From assembly GCF_001687365.1 (NCBI RefSeq), contig NZ_LGLV01000021.1:1-64000 (forward strand): DNA of 64,000 nucleotides. Direction: 5' to 3'. A program made the translations under genes and the position numbers. Below are positions 51,154-60,453 of this stretch, in pieces. The DNA comes from Pararhizobium polonicum. Lineage in GTDB: Bacteria; Pseudomonadota; Alphaproteobacteria; Rhizobiales; Rhizobiaceae. Numbering within the stretch: position 1 is the first letter of the stretch; each line of letters starts with the position of its first letter. Below the pieces are notes generated by a model. That model was not told where the DNA came from, did not search any database, and saw only the letters and a program-made list of their open reading frames with translations.

Positions 51154-51720
51154 TCAGCTGGCGTTGTTGGCCGACTTCTCGATGGTCTCCCAGTTCTTGT
51201 CCATCGCATAGGTGGGCGACAGGAACGGGATGCCCAGATGGCCGAACCGGATGGACAGCTGCCTTTCGGCGGTGTCCTCGTTTGCCTTGGTAATCTGGTA
51301 GAGGTAGAGCGCCGAGGCAAGGCCGGTGCGGTCCGATCCGGATTTGCAATGGATGAGGATGGGCTTGGGCGCGTCGCGCAACAGGGCGACGAGCTTTTGC
51401 GATTGGTCCGGCGAAAGCTCTTTCCATGCCGACATCCTGAAATCGATATGCTCGATGCCAAGCGTCGTTGCTGCCGCGACCTCGTCCTTGTACCAGGCCG
51501 CGTCTTCGCCGTTGCCACGCAGGTTGACGATGGTTTTGATACCGTAGCGCTGCGCATAATCGGCGACCCGAGCGGCCGTCGGCTGGTTGGAACGGTAGAG
51601 TTCGCCGGGCACGACGGCGTAGAAATTGCCGGTCGCCTGAATGGCCAGCAGATAGGCGCCGAGCGCCAGCAAAGCGGCGCAGACCGTCAGCCCGCCAAAT
51701 TTCAGAACCTTGAACAGCAT
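51154..51720 (-). CDS. membrane-anchored tyrosine/dual-specificity phosphatase-like protein
   Basis: A 188-residue protein. Residues about 5-30 form a single hydrophobic segment (LKFGGLTVCAALLALGAYLLAI), followed by a periplasmic-side domain with LYRSNQPTA, IVNLRGNG and the P-loop HCKSGSDRTG (C-x5-R; nucleophile Cys125). The C-terminal third is helical. The ATG at 51720 is the only start that gives this topology; the 49 upstream residues of the frame are not plausible. It stands alone, convergent with the aldolase operon. It may dephosphorylate a lipid or phosphoprotein in the envelope. Confidence 0.8.
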   Translation of the reverse strand: MLFKVLKFGGLTVCAALLALGAYLLAIQATGNFYAVVPGELYRSNQPTAARVADYAQRYGIKTIVNLRGNGEDAAWYKDEVAAATTLGIEHIDFRMSAWKELSPDQSQKLVALLRDAPKPILIHCKSGSDRTGLASALYLYQITKANEDTAERQLSIRFGHLGIPFLSPTYAMDKNWETIEKSANNAS

Positions 51721-51893
51721 GAAGATGAAACCTCGTTTATCGAGGCCAAACTGATGGTCCCGGCTGACAACAGCCTGAACGTCAAGGCGCTGCCGGCGGC
51801 GGCCGCGCCATGCCGATAGTCCGGGCGGATGGTCTATCTCAGAAGCAGGCGCCGGGTTCTCCGCCATTCCCGGTCATCAATTCCCAGATTTCG

Positions 51894-51950
51894 TGAAATA
51901 TATTTCAAGATATGAATTATATTGACACGGCTTTGTCTTTACCGTTAGCT
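51894..51950 (+). promoter_or_regulatory. promoter and candidate operator of the polyol operon
   Basis: TGAAATATATTTCA (51894-51907) is a perfect 14-bp palindrome. TTGACA follows at 51922-51927, then a weak TTAGCT after 17 bp. They lie in the 336-bp gap 51721-52056 between the phosphatase gene (-) and the binding-protein gene (+), which is otherwise without a gene; its left half, 51721-51890, shows nothing I can name. The palindrome is a plausible site for the SorC-family regulator of the operon. Confidence 0.55.
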
Positions 51951-52056
51951 GTCCTCATCGGAACTCGAGGAGGAGTTCCGGTCTTCATTGGATCATCGGT
52001 CGTCCGCCAGGGCGCCACCGGATATTTGGGAGGGGCTTCGGCCTCGAGGAGGAATC

Positions 52057-53085
52057 TTGCGCAATTTTCTAAGCACGACCGCATTGGCGGTCCTTGCATC
52101 GACGCTTTTTGCCGGCGTTGCCAGTGCCGAAACGGACAATCCGTTCCGCTGCAAGCCGGGCGAGAAATATGTCATGAACGTCATGGTGTCCGGCGTCGAA
52201 TACTGGTTCCCGGTCTATGAGATGTTCAAGCAGGCCGGTCAGCAGCTCGGCTGCGAGACCGCCTATACCGGCACCCCGGAATATGACGTCAACAAGCAGA
52301 TCGCCACCTTCGACCAGGCACTGGCGCAGAACCCGGCCGGCATTCTTGTCCACCCGATGAACTCCGACCCGTTCATCGAGCCGATCAACCGGGCGATCGA
52401 CCAGGGCACGGCTGTGGTGACTTTCGCAGCCGATGCGCCGCTCTCCAAGCGCATCTCGTTCATCACCTCGGACAATACCCGCGAAGGCACCTATGCCGCC
52501 GACGCGATTGCCGAAAAGATGGGTGGCAAGGGCGAGTACGCAGTGCTGGAAAACCCGGGCCAGGACAATCACGACAAGCGCATCGCCGCCTTCATCGCCC
52601 GTATGACGGAAAAATACCCGGACATGAAGCTGGTCGGCCGCGCTGCTTCCAACCAGGATCCGACCAAGGCCTATCAGGCGCTTTCGAGCCTCGTCCAGGC
52701 CAATCCGAACCTCGGGGCTGTGTTCATGCCGGAAGCCAACTCGGCCATCGGCGCATCGCAGGCCAACAAGGAAAACGGCGGCAAGATCCTTGTCATGTGT
52801 GCCGACGTCAATGCCAACATTCTCGACATGATCAAGGCGGGCGAAGTGTTCGGCTCGATCAACCCGAACCAGGGTATGCAGGGTTACATGGGCTTCATGC
52901 TGCTGTGGCTTGCCAAGCATCCGGAACTGATCGATCCGATGAACGACGCCAAGCGCGCCGGCTTCAACCCGATGAGCATTCCGTTCGTCGACAACGGCCT
53001 GTCGATCGTCACCGCTGACAATGCCGACGACTTCTACTGGGACAAGTACCTGAAGCGGCGGGGCACGAAGGGCATCGAGGAGTAA
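52057..53085 (+). CDS. ABC sugar-binding protein (CUT2, ribose-type)
   Basis: A 342-residue periplasmic protein. The TTG at 52057 directly follows GAGGAGGAATC and gives a compact Sec signal ending near residue 24 ([15 protein letters not shown]); upstream ATGs give an unlikely leader. [30 protein letters not shown] and [20 protein letters not shown] fit the family, and [23 protein letters not shown] is in the hinge half. Substrate presumably a polyol, given the GlpD-like enzyme downstream. The Cys at the mature start and a second Cys (LGCET) may form a disulfide. Confidence 0.9.
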   Translation: MRNFLSTTALAVLASTLFAGVASAETDNPFRCKPGEKYVMNVMVSGVEYWFPVYEMFKQAGQQLGCETAYTGTPEYDVNKQIATFDQALAQNPAGILVHPMNSDPFIEPINRAIDQGTAVVTFAADAPLSKRISFITSDNTREGTYAADAIAEKMGGKGEYAVLENPGQDNHDKRIAAFIARMTEKYPDMKLVGRAASNQDPTKAYQALSSLVQANPNLGAVFMPEANSAIGASQANKENGGKILVMCADVNANILDMIKAGEVFGSINPNQGMQGYMGFMLLWLAKHPELIDPMNDAKRAGFNPMSIPFVDNGLSIVTADNADDFYWDKYLKRRGTKGIEE

Positions 53086-53097
53086 GCCTTTTGTGCC

Positions 53098-53128
53098 GGC
53101 TGTCCGGGGTGTGGAGCCCCGGACAGCC
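53098..53128. other. 12-bp perfect stem-loop after the binding-protein gene
   Basis: GGCTGTCCGGGG (53098-53109) pairs exactly with CCCCGGACAGCC (53117-53128), with a 7-nt loop. No T-run follows. It lies 13 bp after the stop of the binding-protein gene, the same relative place as the stem-loops in the other three ABC operons here. Confidence 0.6.
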
Positions 53129-53155
53129 ACCGCAAGTGTTAAGGAGGAGACAATC

Positions 53156-54694
53156 ATGGCGCCGGTGCCGGTTCTGGAAATCCGCAATGTCAGCAAGCAC
53201 TTCGGTGCCGTGAAGGCGTTGACGGACGTGAGCTTCAGCCTGGAAAAGGGCGAGGTTCATGCGCTGTGCGGTGAAAACGGCGCGGGCAAGTCGACGCTGA
53301 TGAACATCATTGCCGGCGTACTGCAGCCGAGCGAGGGGGAGATCCTCGTCGATGGCGTGCCGGTGAAGGTGACATCGCCGGCCGTGGCGCAATCGCTCGG
53401 GCTTGGGCTGGTGCATCAGGAGATCGCGCTTTGCCCCGATGCGACCGTGGCGGAAAACATGTTCATGGCGGCAACCAACCGCCGCCGCTCGCCTTTCATG
53501 AACTATGGCAGGCTGGAGCGGGACGCGCAGGCGGTGATGAACCGGCTGGCGCCGATCGACGTGCGCCGGAAAGTGGCCGAACTGCCGATTTCCAGCCAGC
53601 AACTGGTCGAGATCGCCAAGGCGCTGACGCTCGATTGCCGCGTGCTGATCTTCGATGAACCGACGGCGGCGCTGACGGAATCCGAGACGCAGGTGCTGTT
53701 CGGCATCATCCGCGATCTGAAGGCTCAAGGGATCTCGATCATCTATATCAGCCATCGTATGGCCGAAATTTTCAGCCTGTGCGACCGGGTGACGGTATTT
53801 CGCGACGGACGCTATGTCTCGACGGAGAAGGTGGCGGACCTGACGCCGGACGACGTGGTGCGCCGCATGGTCGGACGGGAGATTACCCAGCTCTATCCGG
53901 AAAAACAGGCGATGGCGGAGCGCACCGACGAGACCATTCTCAGCGTCCGTAATCTCGGCGACGGCAGCCGTTTCCGGAATGTCAGTTTTGAATTGCGCCA
54001 GGGCGAAATTCTGGGTGTCGGCGGGCTGATCGGCTCGGGCCGGACGGAGATCGCCGAAGGCATTTGCGGATTGCGTGCGGTGACGCAAGGCGAGGTGCAA
54101 CTGCATGGGCAACGGCTGCGGGCCCGGTCCTACGCGCAGGCCGTAAAGGCGGGCGTCGTCTATCTTTCGGAGGATCGCAAGGGTTCCGGCGTCTTTTTGG
54201 AGCTGTCCATTGCCCAGAATATTGCCGTTCTCGATCTGAAGTCGCTGACCGGGCCGCTGGGCCTGTTGAATTCCAAGGCCGAGGCGGACCGTGCCCGGGA
54301 TCTGACGAAGCGGCTCGGGGTGCGGATGGGCGGCATCGATATGCCTGTCTCGTCTCTATCGGGCGGTAACCAGCAGAAGGTGGCGATTGCCAAGCAGCTG
54401 GCGGTCAACCCCAAGGTCATCCTGATGGATGAGCCGACGCGCGGCATCGATGTCGGCGCCAAATCGGAAATTCACCGGCTGCTGCGTGATCTCGCGCGCT
54501 CCGGCATCGGCATTGTGGTGATTTCCTCGGAACTGCCGGAGCTTCTCGGTCTCTGCGACCGGGTGCTGGTGATCCGCGAAGGCACGGTTGCCGGCGAAGT
54601 CGAGGGCGAGGCGATGACGGAAGAGGCGATCATGCGGCTTGCTTCCGGCATCGGCGGCCACAACAATTCAAAGGCATCAGAGCATGCCGCATAA
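53156..54694 (+). CDS. ABC sugar transporter ATPase, RbsA-like (two ATPase domains)
   Basis: A 512-residue protein. Domain 1 (about 8-250): Walker [11 protein letters not shown], signature [15 protein letters not shown], Walker [13 protein letters not shown]. Domain 2 (about 265-505): Walker A-like [37 protein letters not shown]. Start 53156 has an excellent AAGGAGG; the 21 codons upstream in frame are not needed. Same family as the 44504 ATPase, but the two operons are independent. C-terminal tail NSKASEHAA overlaps no gene. Confidence 0.92.
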   Translation: MAPVPVLEIRNVSKHFGAVKALTDVSFSLEKGEVHALCGENGAGKSTLMNIIAGVLQPSEGEILVDGVPVKVTSPAVAQSLGLGLVHQEIALCPDATVAENMFMAATNRRRSPFMNYGRLERDAQAVMNRLAPIDVRRKVAELPISSQQLVEIAKALTLDCRVLIFDEPTAALTESETQVLFGIIRDLKAQGISIIYISHRMAEIFSLCDRVTVFRDGRYVSTEKVADLTPDDVVRRMVGREITQLYPEKQAMAERTDETILSVRNLGDGSRFRNVSFELRQGEILGVGGLIGSGRTEIAEGICGLRAVTQGEVQLHGQRLRARSYAQAVKAGVVYLSEDRKGSGVFLELSIAQNIAVLDLKSLTGPLGLLNSKAEADRARDLTKRLGVRMGGIDMPVSSLSGGNQQKVAIAKQLAVNPKVILMDEPTRGIDVGAKSEIHRLLRDLARSGIGIVVISSELPELLGLCDRVLVIREGTVAGEVEGEAMTEEAIMRLASGIGGHNNSKASEHAA

Positions 54695-54722
54695 AGAAGA
54701 AGCAGGGGCAGGAGATACGGTG

Positions 54723-55715
54723 ATGGCAGATGCGACATTGACAACGGCACATCAGGCACGGGCGCCCGGCTGGAAGAGGCTGGGGACGCTGCGCGAGGCG
54801 GGGCTGATCGCGATCATCCTGGCGCTCTGCATCGTCATGAGCTTTGCCTCGCCCCATTTCCTGACGCTCGGCAATTTCCGGGCGATGCTGATGTCCTTTT
54901 CGGTAGAAGGCATCGTCGTCGTTGGCATGACCATCCTGCTCATCGTCGGCGGTATTGATCTCTCGGTCGGTTCGGTCGTCTGCTTCTCGATGGTGCTGTC
55001 GGGCTCGCTGTTCCTGATGGGGCTCGACCCCTGGAGCGCCTCCTTGATCGGCATCATCGCCAGCGGCCTGATCGGCTGCGTCATGGGCTTCTTCGTGACG
55101 GTGGTGGGGCTCAACCACTTCATCACGTCGCTGGCGGCAATGGTGATCGTGCGGGGCATCTGCCTGATCATCACCAAGGGCACGCCGCTGTCGCTGTTCA
55201 CCTTGCCGCCCTCATTCAAGGCGGTCGGGCAGGGCACGTTCCATGGCATTCCCTATGTGATCCTGATTTTCGTCGCCGTCGTCGTGCTGTTCGATTTCCT
55301 GCTGCGCCGGGCAACGGCCTTTCGCAAGGTGTTCTACACCGGCAGCAACGAGAAGGCGGCGCTCTATTCCGGCATCAAGACCAATCAGGTGAAATTCTGG
55401 GTGACGGTGCTCTGCGCCACGCTGTCGGGTGTTGCCGGCGTCATCTACATGTCCCGCTTCGGCGCGGCGACACCCACCTTCGGTGTCGGCATGGAGCTCA
55501 ACATCATTGCGGCGGCCGTGATCGGAGGGGCCTCGCTGAATGGCGGTTCCGGCACGATCCTGGGTGCAATTCTCGGTATCGCTCTGCTCTCGGTCGTGAC
55601 AAGCTCGTTGATCCTGCTCGACGTCTCCGTCTATTGGCAGGATATGATCAAAGGCTGCATTCTGCTCGCTGCCGTCTCGATCGACCATTTCCTGCACAAG
55701 CGGAAGGCTGCCTGA
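54723..55715 (+). CDS. ABC sugar permease (RbsC family)
   Basis: A 330-residue permease with about ten helices: MTILLIVGGIDLSVGSVVCFSMVL, VTVVGLNHFITSLAAMVIVRG, YTGSNEKAALYSGIKTNQVKFWVTVL, GMELNIIAAAVIGGASLNGGSGTILGA. Only one permease gene follows the ATPase, so it probably forms a homodimer as RbsC does. The ATG at 54723 (GGAG at 8 nt) is preferred over 54684, which overlaps the ATPase. Confidence 0.9.
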   Translation: MADATLTTAHQARAPGWKRLGTLREAGLIAIILALCIVMSFASPHFLTLGNFRAMLMSFSVEGIVVVGMTILLIVGGIDLSVGSVVCFSMVLSGSLFLMGLDPWSASLIGIIASGLIGCVMGFFVTVVGLNHFITSLAAMVIVRGICLIITKGTPLSLFTLPPSFKAVGQGTFHGIPYVILIFVAVVVLFDFLLRRATAFRKVFYTGSNEKAALYSGIKTNQVKFWVTVLCATLSGVAGVIYMSRFGAATPTFGVGMELNIIAAAVIGGASLNGGSGTILGAILGIALLSVVTSSLILLDVSVYWQDMIKGCILLAAVSIDHFLHKRKAA

Positions 55716-55716
55716 C

Positions 55717-56733
55717 ATGTCGCCCCATCGGCCGATAGCCAAACCCAGAATTGTCACTCCGCCGCGCGAGGAAATCGTTATCGCCCGGCAGATGCACCAG
55801 GCGCTGGTCCTGCATTTTCTCGAAGGCCTGACGCAGGCGCAGATCGCCGATCAGCTCGGCATCTCGCACGCCACCGTCAACCGGCTGATCAAGCGCGGCC
55901 GCCAGCTCGGGCTTGTTGAGATCAAGATCAAGTCGCCGGTCGAGCCGCTGGTCGATATGGAGGAGCGGCTTCTGGCGCTCGGCGGCATCGGCCGCGCCGT
56001 CGTGGTGCCGACCGTGTCCGACAATCCGCAGACGGCGCTTCAGGCGGTCGGTGAAGCGGCAGCAAGGTTGCTTTTGGAAGAGATCGTCGACGGCGACACG
56101 ATCTGCATTACCGGCGGCAAGGGTGTCAGCGCCGTGGTTGCCGGCCTGCAGGCGCAGCGGCGCTTCGGCGTCGAGGTTATTCCGGCGACCGGCTGCGTGC
56201 AGGGCAAGCACTATACCGACGTCAACCATGTCGCGACATTGATGGCCGACCGGCTGGGCGGCCGCTCCTATCAGATCCATGCGCCGCTGTTTGCCGACAG
56301 TGCGGCCGAACGCGGCATGCTGATCAACATGCGCTCGGTCGCCGATGTCTTCCAGCGGGCACGGGAGGCGAAGGTGGCGGTGGTCGGCATCGGCTCGATC
56401 CTGTCGGACGACTCGAGTTACTACGACCTGCACCCGTCATCGAGCACCGATCGCGCCGCAATCGAGCGCTCCGGAGCTTCCTGCGAACTGTTGGCGCATC
56501 TGCTCGACGATCAGGGCCGGGTCTGCGACTACAGCCTCAACCGTTCGCTGGTGTCGCTGACGCTTCCCGAGTTCGCCTCGATCCCGACGAAGATCGGTGT
56601 GGCGAGCGGACCGGCCAAAGCAGGACCGATCCTCAGCGTCCTGCGGGGCAATCATCTGGATACGCTGGTGACCGACGAGGCGACGGGTGCGCGCGTGCTG
56701 GCATTGGCGAATGGCGAAGGAAAATGGGCATGA
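55717..56733 (+). CDS. SorC-family sugar-binding transcriptional regulator (EryD-like)
   Basis: A 338-residue regulator. The HTH QALVLHFLEGLTQAQIADQLGISHATVNRLIKRG is at about residues 27-62. The effector domain has CITGGKGVSAVVAGLQA and VVGIGSILSDDSSYY, typical of the SorC sugar-binding domain. It starts 1 bp after the permease stop and overlaps the aldo/keto reductase by 4 bp, so it is expressed from the operon it should control. EryD-type members regulate polyol catabolism in rhizobia and Brucella, by recall. Confidence 0.9.
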   Translation: MSPHRPIAKPRIVTPPREEIVIARQMHQALVLHFLEGLTQAQIADQLGISHATVNRLIKRGRQLGLVEIKIKSPVEPLVDMEERLLALGGIGRAVVVPTVSDNPQTALQAVGEAAARLLLEEIVDGDTICITGGKGVSAVVAGLQAQRRFGVEVIPATGCVQGKHYTDVNHVATLMADRLGGRSYQIHAPLFADSAAERGMLINMRSVADVFQRAREAKVAVVGIGSILSDDSSYYDLHPSSSTDRAAIERSGASCELLAHLLDDQGRVCDYSLNRSLVSLTLPEFASIPTKIGVASGPAKAGPILSVLRGNHLDTLVTDEATGARVLALANGEGKWA

Positions 56734-57725
56734 GCGGGCAACAATTGACACGTGAGATCGGCAACTCCGGCGTTTCCGCCTCGGCGGTCGGGCTCGGCAC
56801 CTGGGCGATCGGCGGCTGGATGTGGGGCGGGACGGATGAAAACGAGTCCATCGCTGCGATCCAGGCCTCGCTCGAGGCCGGCGTGACGCTGATCGACACG
56901 GCACCGGCCTATGGGCTGGGGCGCTCCGAGGAGATTGTCGGCAAGGCGCTGGCCGGGCGACGCGACAAGGCTGTGATCGCCACCAAATGCGGCCTTGTCT
57001 GGCATACGCAGAAGGGCCGGCATTTCTTCGATCAGGACGGCAAGCCGGTGCACCGCTATCTCGGCCGCGATGCGATCCTGCACGAGGTCGAGGAAAGCCT
57101 GAGACGGCTCGGCACCGACCATATCGATCTCTACATCACCCATTGGCAGGACCCGACGACACCGGTCGAGGAGACGATGCGGGCGCTGGAAGACCTGCGC
57201 ACATCCGGCAAGATCCGGGCGATCGGGGCGAGCAATGTCAGCCGCGAGGAGCTTGATGCCTATATTGCGGTTGGTGGTCTCGATGCGATCCAGGAGCGGT
57301 TTAGCATGATCGACCGGGAGATCGAGGTGGATCTCCTGCCGCTGACCCGAGCCAACGGCATTGCGACGCTCAGCTATTCGTCGCTGGCGCTGGGGCTTCT
57401 GTCCGGCACGATCGGTCCGGACCGGGTGTTTTCCGGCGACGACCAGCGCAAGGATAACCCGCGCTTTTCTGTGGGGAACCGGGAGAAGGCCACGGCCCTT
57501 GCCGACGCCATCCGGCCGGTCGCGGACAAACACGGTGCCAGCATTGCCCAGACCGTGATTGCCTGGACGCTGGCCCAGCCCGGCGTCACCTTTGCGCTCT
57601 GCGGCGCGCGCAATCCGGCACAGGCGATCGACAATGCGCGGGCCGGAACCATCCGGCTGGATGCGGCCGACCTTGCCGCCATCGATACGGCCATAGCGGC
57701 GAAACTGACTGATATGGACAGGTAG
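56730..57725 (+). CDS. aldo/keto reductase
   Basis: A 331-residue (beta/alpha)8 NADPH-dependent reductase. GTWAIGGWMWGG, LIDTAPAYGLGRSEEIVGKAL with catalytic Tyr and Asp, IATKCGL with Lys, YITHWQDP with His, GASNVS and QERFSMIDREIE are all present. The ATG at 56730 (AAGGA at 8 nt) is chosen over 56724. Possible roles: reducing the aldehyde released by the aldolase, or oxidising the polyol side. Complete, with no signal peptide. Confidence 0.9.
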   Translation: MSGQQLTREIGNSGVSASAVGLGTWAIGGWMWGGTDENESIAAIQASLEAGVTLIDTAPAYGLGRSEEIVGKALAGRRDKAVIATKCGLVWHTQKGRHFFDQDGKPVHRYLGRDAILHEVEESLRRLGTDHIDLYITHWQDPTTPVEETMRALEDLRTSGKIRAIGASNVSREELDAYIAVGGLDAIQERFSMIDREIEVDLLPLTRANGIATLSYSSLALGLLSGTIGPDRVFSGDDQRKDNPRFSVGNREKATALADAIRPVADKHGASIAQTVIAWTLAQPGVTFALCGARNPAQAIDNARAGTIRLDAADLAAIDTAIAAKLTDMDR

Positions 57726-57737
57726 CGGATCGCCATC

Positions 57738-59486
57738 ATGAAACGTGAAGAGATATTGGACGGGCTCCGCCAGAGCCCGAAGGTGGATGTGTGCGTCATC
57801 GGCGGCGGCATCAACGGCATCAGCGTCTTTCGGGAGCTGGCGCTGCAGGGGCTGAAGGTGCTGCTGGTCGAGAAGCACGACTATTGCTCCGGTGCCAGCT
57901 CGGCCCTGTCGCGCATGGTGCATGGCGGGCTTCGCTACCTGGAAAACGGCGAGTTCAAGCTGGTGCAGGAATCGCTGGTCGAGCGCGACCGGCTGTTGCG
58001 CAACGCGCCGCATTATGTCGCGCCGCTGCCGACGACGGTGCCGGTCTTCGATATCTTCACCGGCCTTGGCAATGGCATCGTCCGGTTCTTAGGGCTCAGC
58101 CGCCGCCCGAGCCGGCGCGGTGCTGTCGCCATCAAGGTGGGGCTCAGCATCTACGATTTCCTGACGCGCACGCGGGCACTGATGCCGCGCCACCAGTTTC
58201 GCGGCCGACGCACGACGCTGACCAAATGGCCGGCGCTCAATCCGGATATCAAGAGTTCCGCCACTTATTTCGACGCCTGGGTGAGCCATCCGGAGCGGCT
58301 CGGCATCGAACTCTTGCAGGATGGTCTTGCCGCGACCTTGGGGGCCGCGGCGCTGAATTATGCGGAACTGCACCGGATGGACGACGGCCGGTATCGCATC
58401 GAGGATCGCATCGGCGGCACCGTGGTTTTCGTCGAGCCGAAGCTGATCATCAATGCCACCGGCGGCTGGATCGACATTGCCAACGAAACCCTGTTTGCGC
58501 CGGAGATGCGGCCGGCACCGCTGATGGGCGGCACCAAGGGATCGCATCTGATCATCGACAATGACGCGCTGCGCGCGGCTCTCGCCGATCACATGATCTA
58601 TTACGAGAACGAGGACGGGCGGATCTGTATCCTCTTTCCCTATCTCGGCAAGGTGCTGGTCGGCTCCACCGATATCCGCGTCGACGATCCCGAAAGCGTG
58701 CGCTGCGAGGCGGATGAACGCGATTACATCCTGCAATCGCTGGCCTTCGTGCTGCCGGATATCGCCATCCGGCCAGAGGACATTGTCTTTCAGTTTTCCG
58801 GTGTGCGGCCGCTGCCTGCCAGCACCGACAGTTTTACCGGCCGCATTCCGCGTGATCATTTCTGCACGGTCGTGGAGTCCAGGGACGGCGGGCCGCCGGT
58901 GCTGTGCATGATCGGCGGCAAGTGGACGACATTCCGGTCCTTCGGGGAAATGGCAGCGGATATGGCGCTGGAACGGCTTGGCAGGTCGCGCCGTGTCGGG
59001 ACCGCGGAGCGGCCGATCGGCGGCGGGCGGGCGTTTCCCTCTGATCGGGCCGCATGGATATCGCATCTGGCCGCTGCGATCGGTCTGTCCACCGGGCGCG
59101 TGGCCACGCTTTTCGGTCGCTACGGCACGGATGCCGAAGCCGTTGCCGGCTTCATCACCGCGGGCCTTGATGCATCGATGCCGCATGCCGGTTACTCGGC
59201 GCGCGAATTGCAGTTCCTGATCCGGGTCGAAGCCGTCGAACATCTCGATGACCTGCTGTTGCGGCGCACGACGCTGGCCGTCTCGGGCGAACTCTCGCTC
59301 GATATGATGGACGCGGTGCTCGACCTTCTGGCGCAGGAAAAGCACTGGACACCGGCGCAGCGCGCCGGCGAGCGCGACCGTTTCCTCACCCTTCTCAACG
59401 AACGCCACGGCGTCGATGAACACATGCTTTCCGCAAGGAACGAACCAAGGAGCACAGAATGCGACACAACAGCAAAGTCCGGATGA
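57738..59486 (+). CDS. FAD-dependent glycerol-3-phosphate/polyol-phosphate dehydrogenase (GlpD/EryB-like)
   Basis: A 582-residue protein. CVIGGGINGISVFRELALQGLKVLLVE is the FAD dinucleotide fold, and SSALSRMVHGGLRYLENGEFKLVQE and SGVRPLPAS the GlpD signatures. PLMGGTKGSHLIID and YLGKVLVGSTDI follow, and the C-terminal helical domain contains RYGTDAEAV. It oxidises a polyol phosphate to a ketose phosphate at the membrane, passing electrons to quinone. In an operon with a kinase, SorC regulator and aldolase it is more like EryB than housekeeping GlpD. The C terminus overlaps the aldolase start by 28 bp. Confidence 0.9.
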   Translation: MKREEILDGLRQSPKVDVCVIGGGINGISVFRELALQGLKVLLVEKHDYCSGASSALSRMVHGGLRYLENGEFKLVQESLVERDRLLRNAPHYVAPLPTTVPVFDIFTGLGNGIVRFLGLSRRPSRRGAVAIKVGLSIYDFLTRTRALMPRHQFRGRRTTLTKWPALNPDIKSSATYFDAWVSHPERLGIELLQDGLAATLGAAALNYAELHRMDDGRYRIEDRIGGTVVFVEPKLIINATGGWIDIANETLFAPEMRPAPLMGGTKGSHLIIDNDALRAALADHMIYYENEDGRICILFPYLGKVLVGSTDIRVDDPESVRCEADERDYILQSLAFVLPDIAIRPEDIVFQFSGVRPLPASTDSFTGRIPRDHFCTVVESRDGGPPVLCMIGGKWTTFRSFGEMAADMALERLGRSRRVGTAERPIGGGRAFPSDRAAWISHLAAAIGLSTGRVATLFGRYGTDAEAVAGFITAGLDASMPHAGYSARELQFLIRVEAVEHLDDLLLRRTTLAVSGELSLDMMDAVLDLLAQEKHWTPAQRAGERDRFLTLLNERHGVDEHMLSARNEPRSTECDTTAKSG

Positions 59487-60301
59487 ACCGGCTGTTCGGC
59501 AATGGCCGCTGCCTCGACGTGGCGATCGATCACGGCGTCTGCAACGAGCCGTCTTTCCTCAACGGCCTGGAGGATATTCAGGCAGTGGTCAGATCGCTGG
59601 TTTCTGCCGGACCGGATGCGATCCAGATGAATTACGGCCAGGCGGATCTCTTGCAGGACGTGCCCGGCAAGGACAAGCCGGCGCTGGTGATGCGCATCGA
59701 TATGGGCAATCCCTATAACCGCATTCGCCACCGCGACATGTGGGCGGTGCTGCAGAACGAGGCCGAGCCGCTGATCGGCGCGCTCGAGATGGATGCGGCC
59801 TGCGTCGTCGTCAACCTGTTCATGCTGCCGGACGAGCCGGACCTGTTTCGCCAGTGCGTGCAGAACATTTCCCGGGTGCGGGCCGATTGCGACAAATATG
59901 GCATGCCGCTGATGATCGAGCCGCTGGTGATGCAGCCGGTGACAGAGAAGGGTGGTTATATGGTCGATGGCGATGCCGACAAGATCGTCACGCTGACGCG
60001 GCTTGCCCGCGAGATGGGCGCCGATATCGTCAAGGCCGATCCGACCGACAATGCGGAGGATTTCCACCGGGTCGTGGAAGCGGCGCGCTGCCCGGTTCTG
60101 GTGCGCGGCGGCGGCAAGGAGGATCTGCGCGCCGTGTTCGACAAATCCGCGGCCTTGATGGGGCAGGGCGCAATGGGCATGGTCTACGGGCGCAACATCT
60201 ATCAGCATGCCAATCCGAGTGCCGTGGTGCGCGGGCTGATGGCGATCATCCATGAGAACGCAAGCGGCGAAGAGGCTTTTGCGATTTATCAGCAGGGCTG
60301 A
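59459..60301 (+). CDS. class I aldolase of the DeoC/LacD/FbaB superfamily
   Basis: A 280-residue TIM-barrel aldolase. CLDVAIDHGVCNEPSFLNG at the start, LMIEPLVMQP, ADIVKADPTDNAEDF with the candidate Schiff-base Lys192, PVLVRGGGKED and GAMGMVYGRNIYQH (phosphate site) are all present, as in archaeal-type FbaB and LsrF relatives. The ATG at 59459 has AAGGAG, inside the end of the dehydrogenase gene. It should split the ketose phosphate formed by that enzyme into DHAP and an aldehyde. The thiolase-type activity of LsrF is the less likely option given the context. Confidence 0.85.
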   Translation: MRHNSKVRMNRLFGNGRCLDVAIDHGVCNEPSFLNGLEDIQAVVRSLVSAGPDAIQMNYGQADLLQDVPGKDKPALVMRIDMGNPYNRIRHRDMWAVLQNEAEPLIGALEMDAACVVVNLFMLPDEPDLFRQCVQNISRVRADCDKYGMPLMIEPLVMQPVTEKGGYMVDGDADKIVTLTRLAREMGADIVKADPTDNAEDFHRVVEAARCPVLVRGGGKEDLRAVFDKSAALMGQGAMGMVYGRNIYQHANPSAVVRGLMAIIHENASGEEAFAIYQQG

Positions 60302-60340
60302 TCGAGGCGAGGAGCGGGCGGCAAATTCAGAGCTCGCCGC

Positions 60341-60390
60341 CCCCTCATCCGGCCCCGCGGGCCACCTTCTCCCCGGCGGGGAGAAGAGGA
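60341..60390. repeat. Rhizobiales intergenic repeat (CCCTCATCC type) with hairpin
   Basis: CCCCTCATCCGGCC (60341-60354) is followed by CTTCTCCCC (60366-60374) and GGGGAGAAG (60378-60386), a perfect 9-bp stem with a 3-nt loop. The order CCTCATCC, then CACCTTCTCCCC, then GGGGAGAAG is, from memory, one of the most frequent intergenic elements in rhizobia. It sits in the 152-bp gap between the aldolase and the kinase and could also act as mRNA hairpin. Confidence 0.75.
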
Positions 60391-60453
60391 CATAAGGCCT
60401 GGGCTTTCTGCCCGAACCGCGCAAAACTGTCAGAACCTTGGGAGGGGTTCAGA

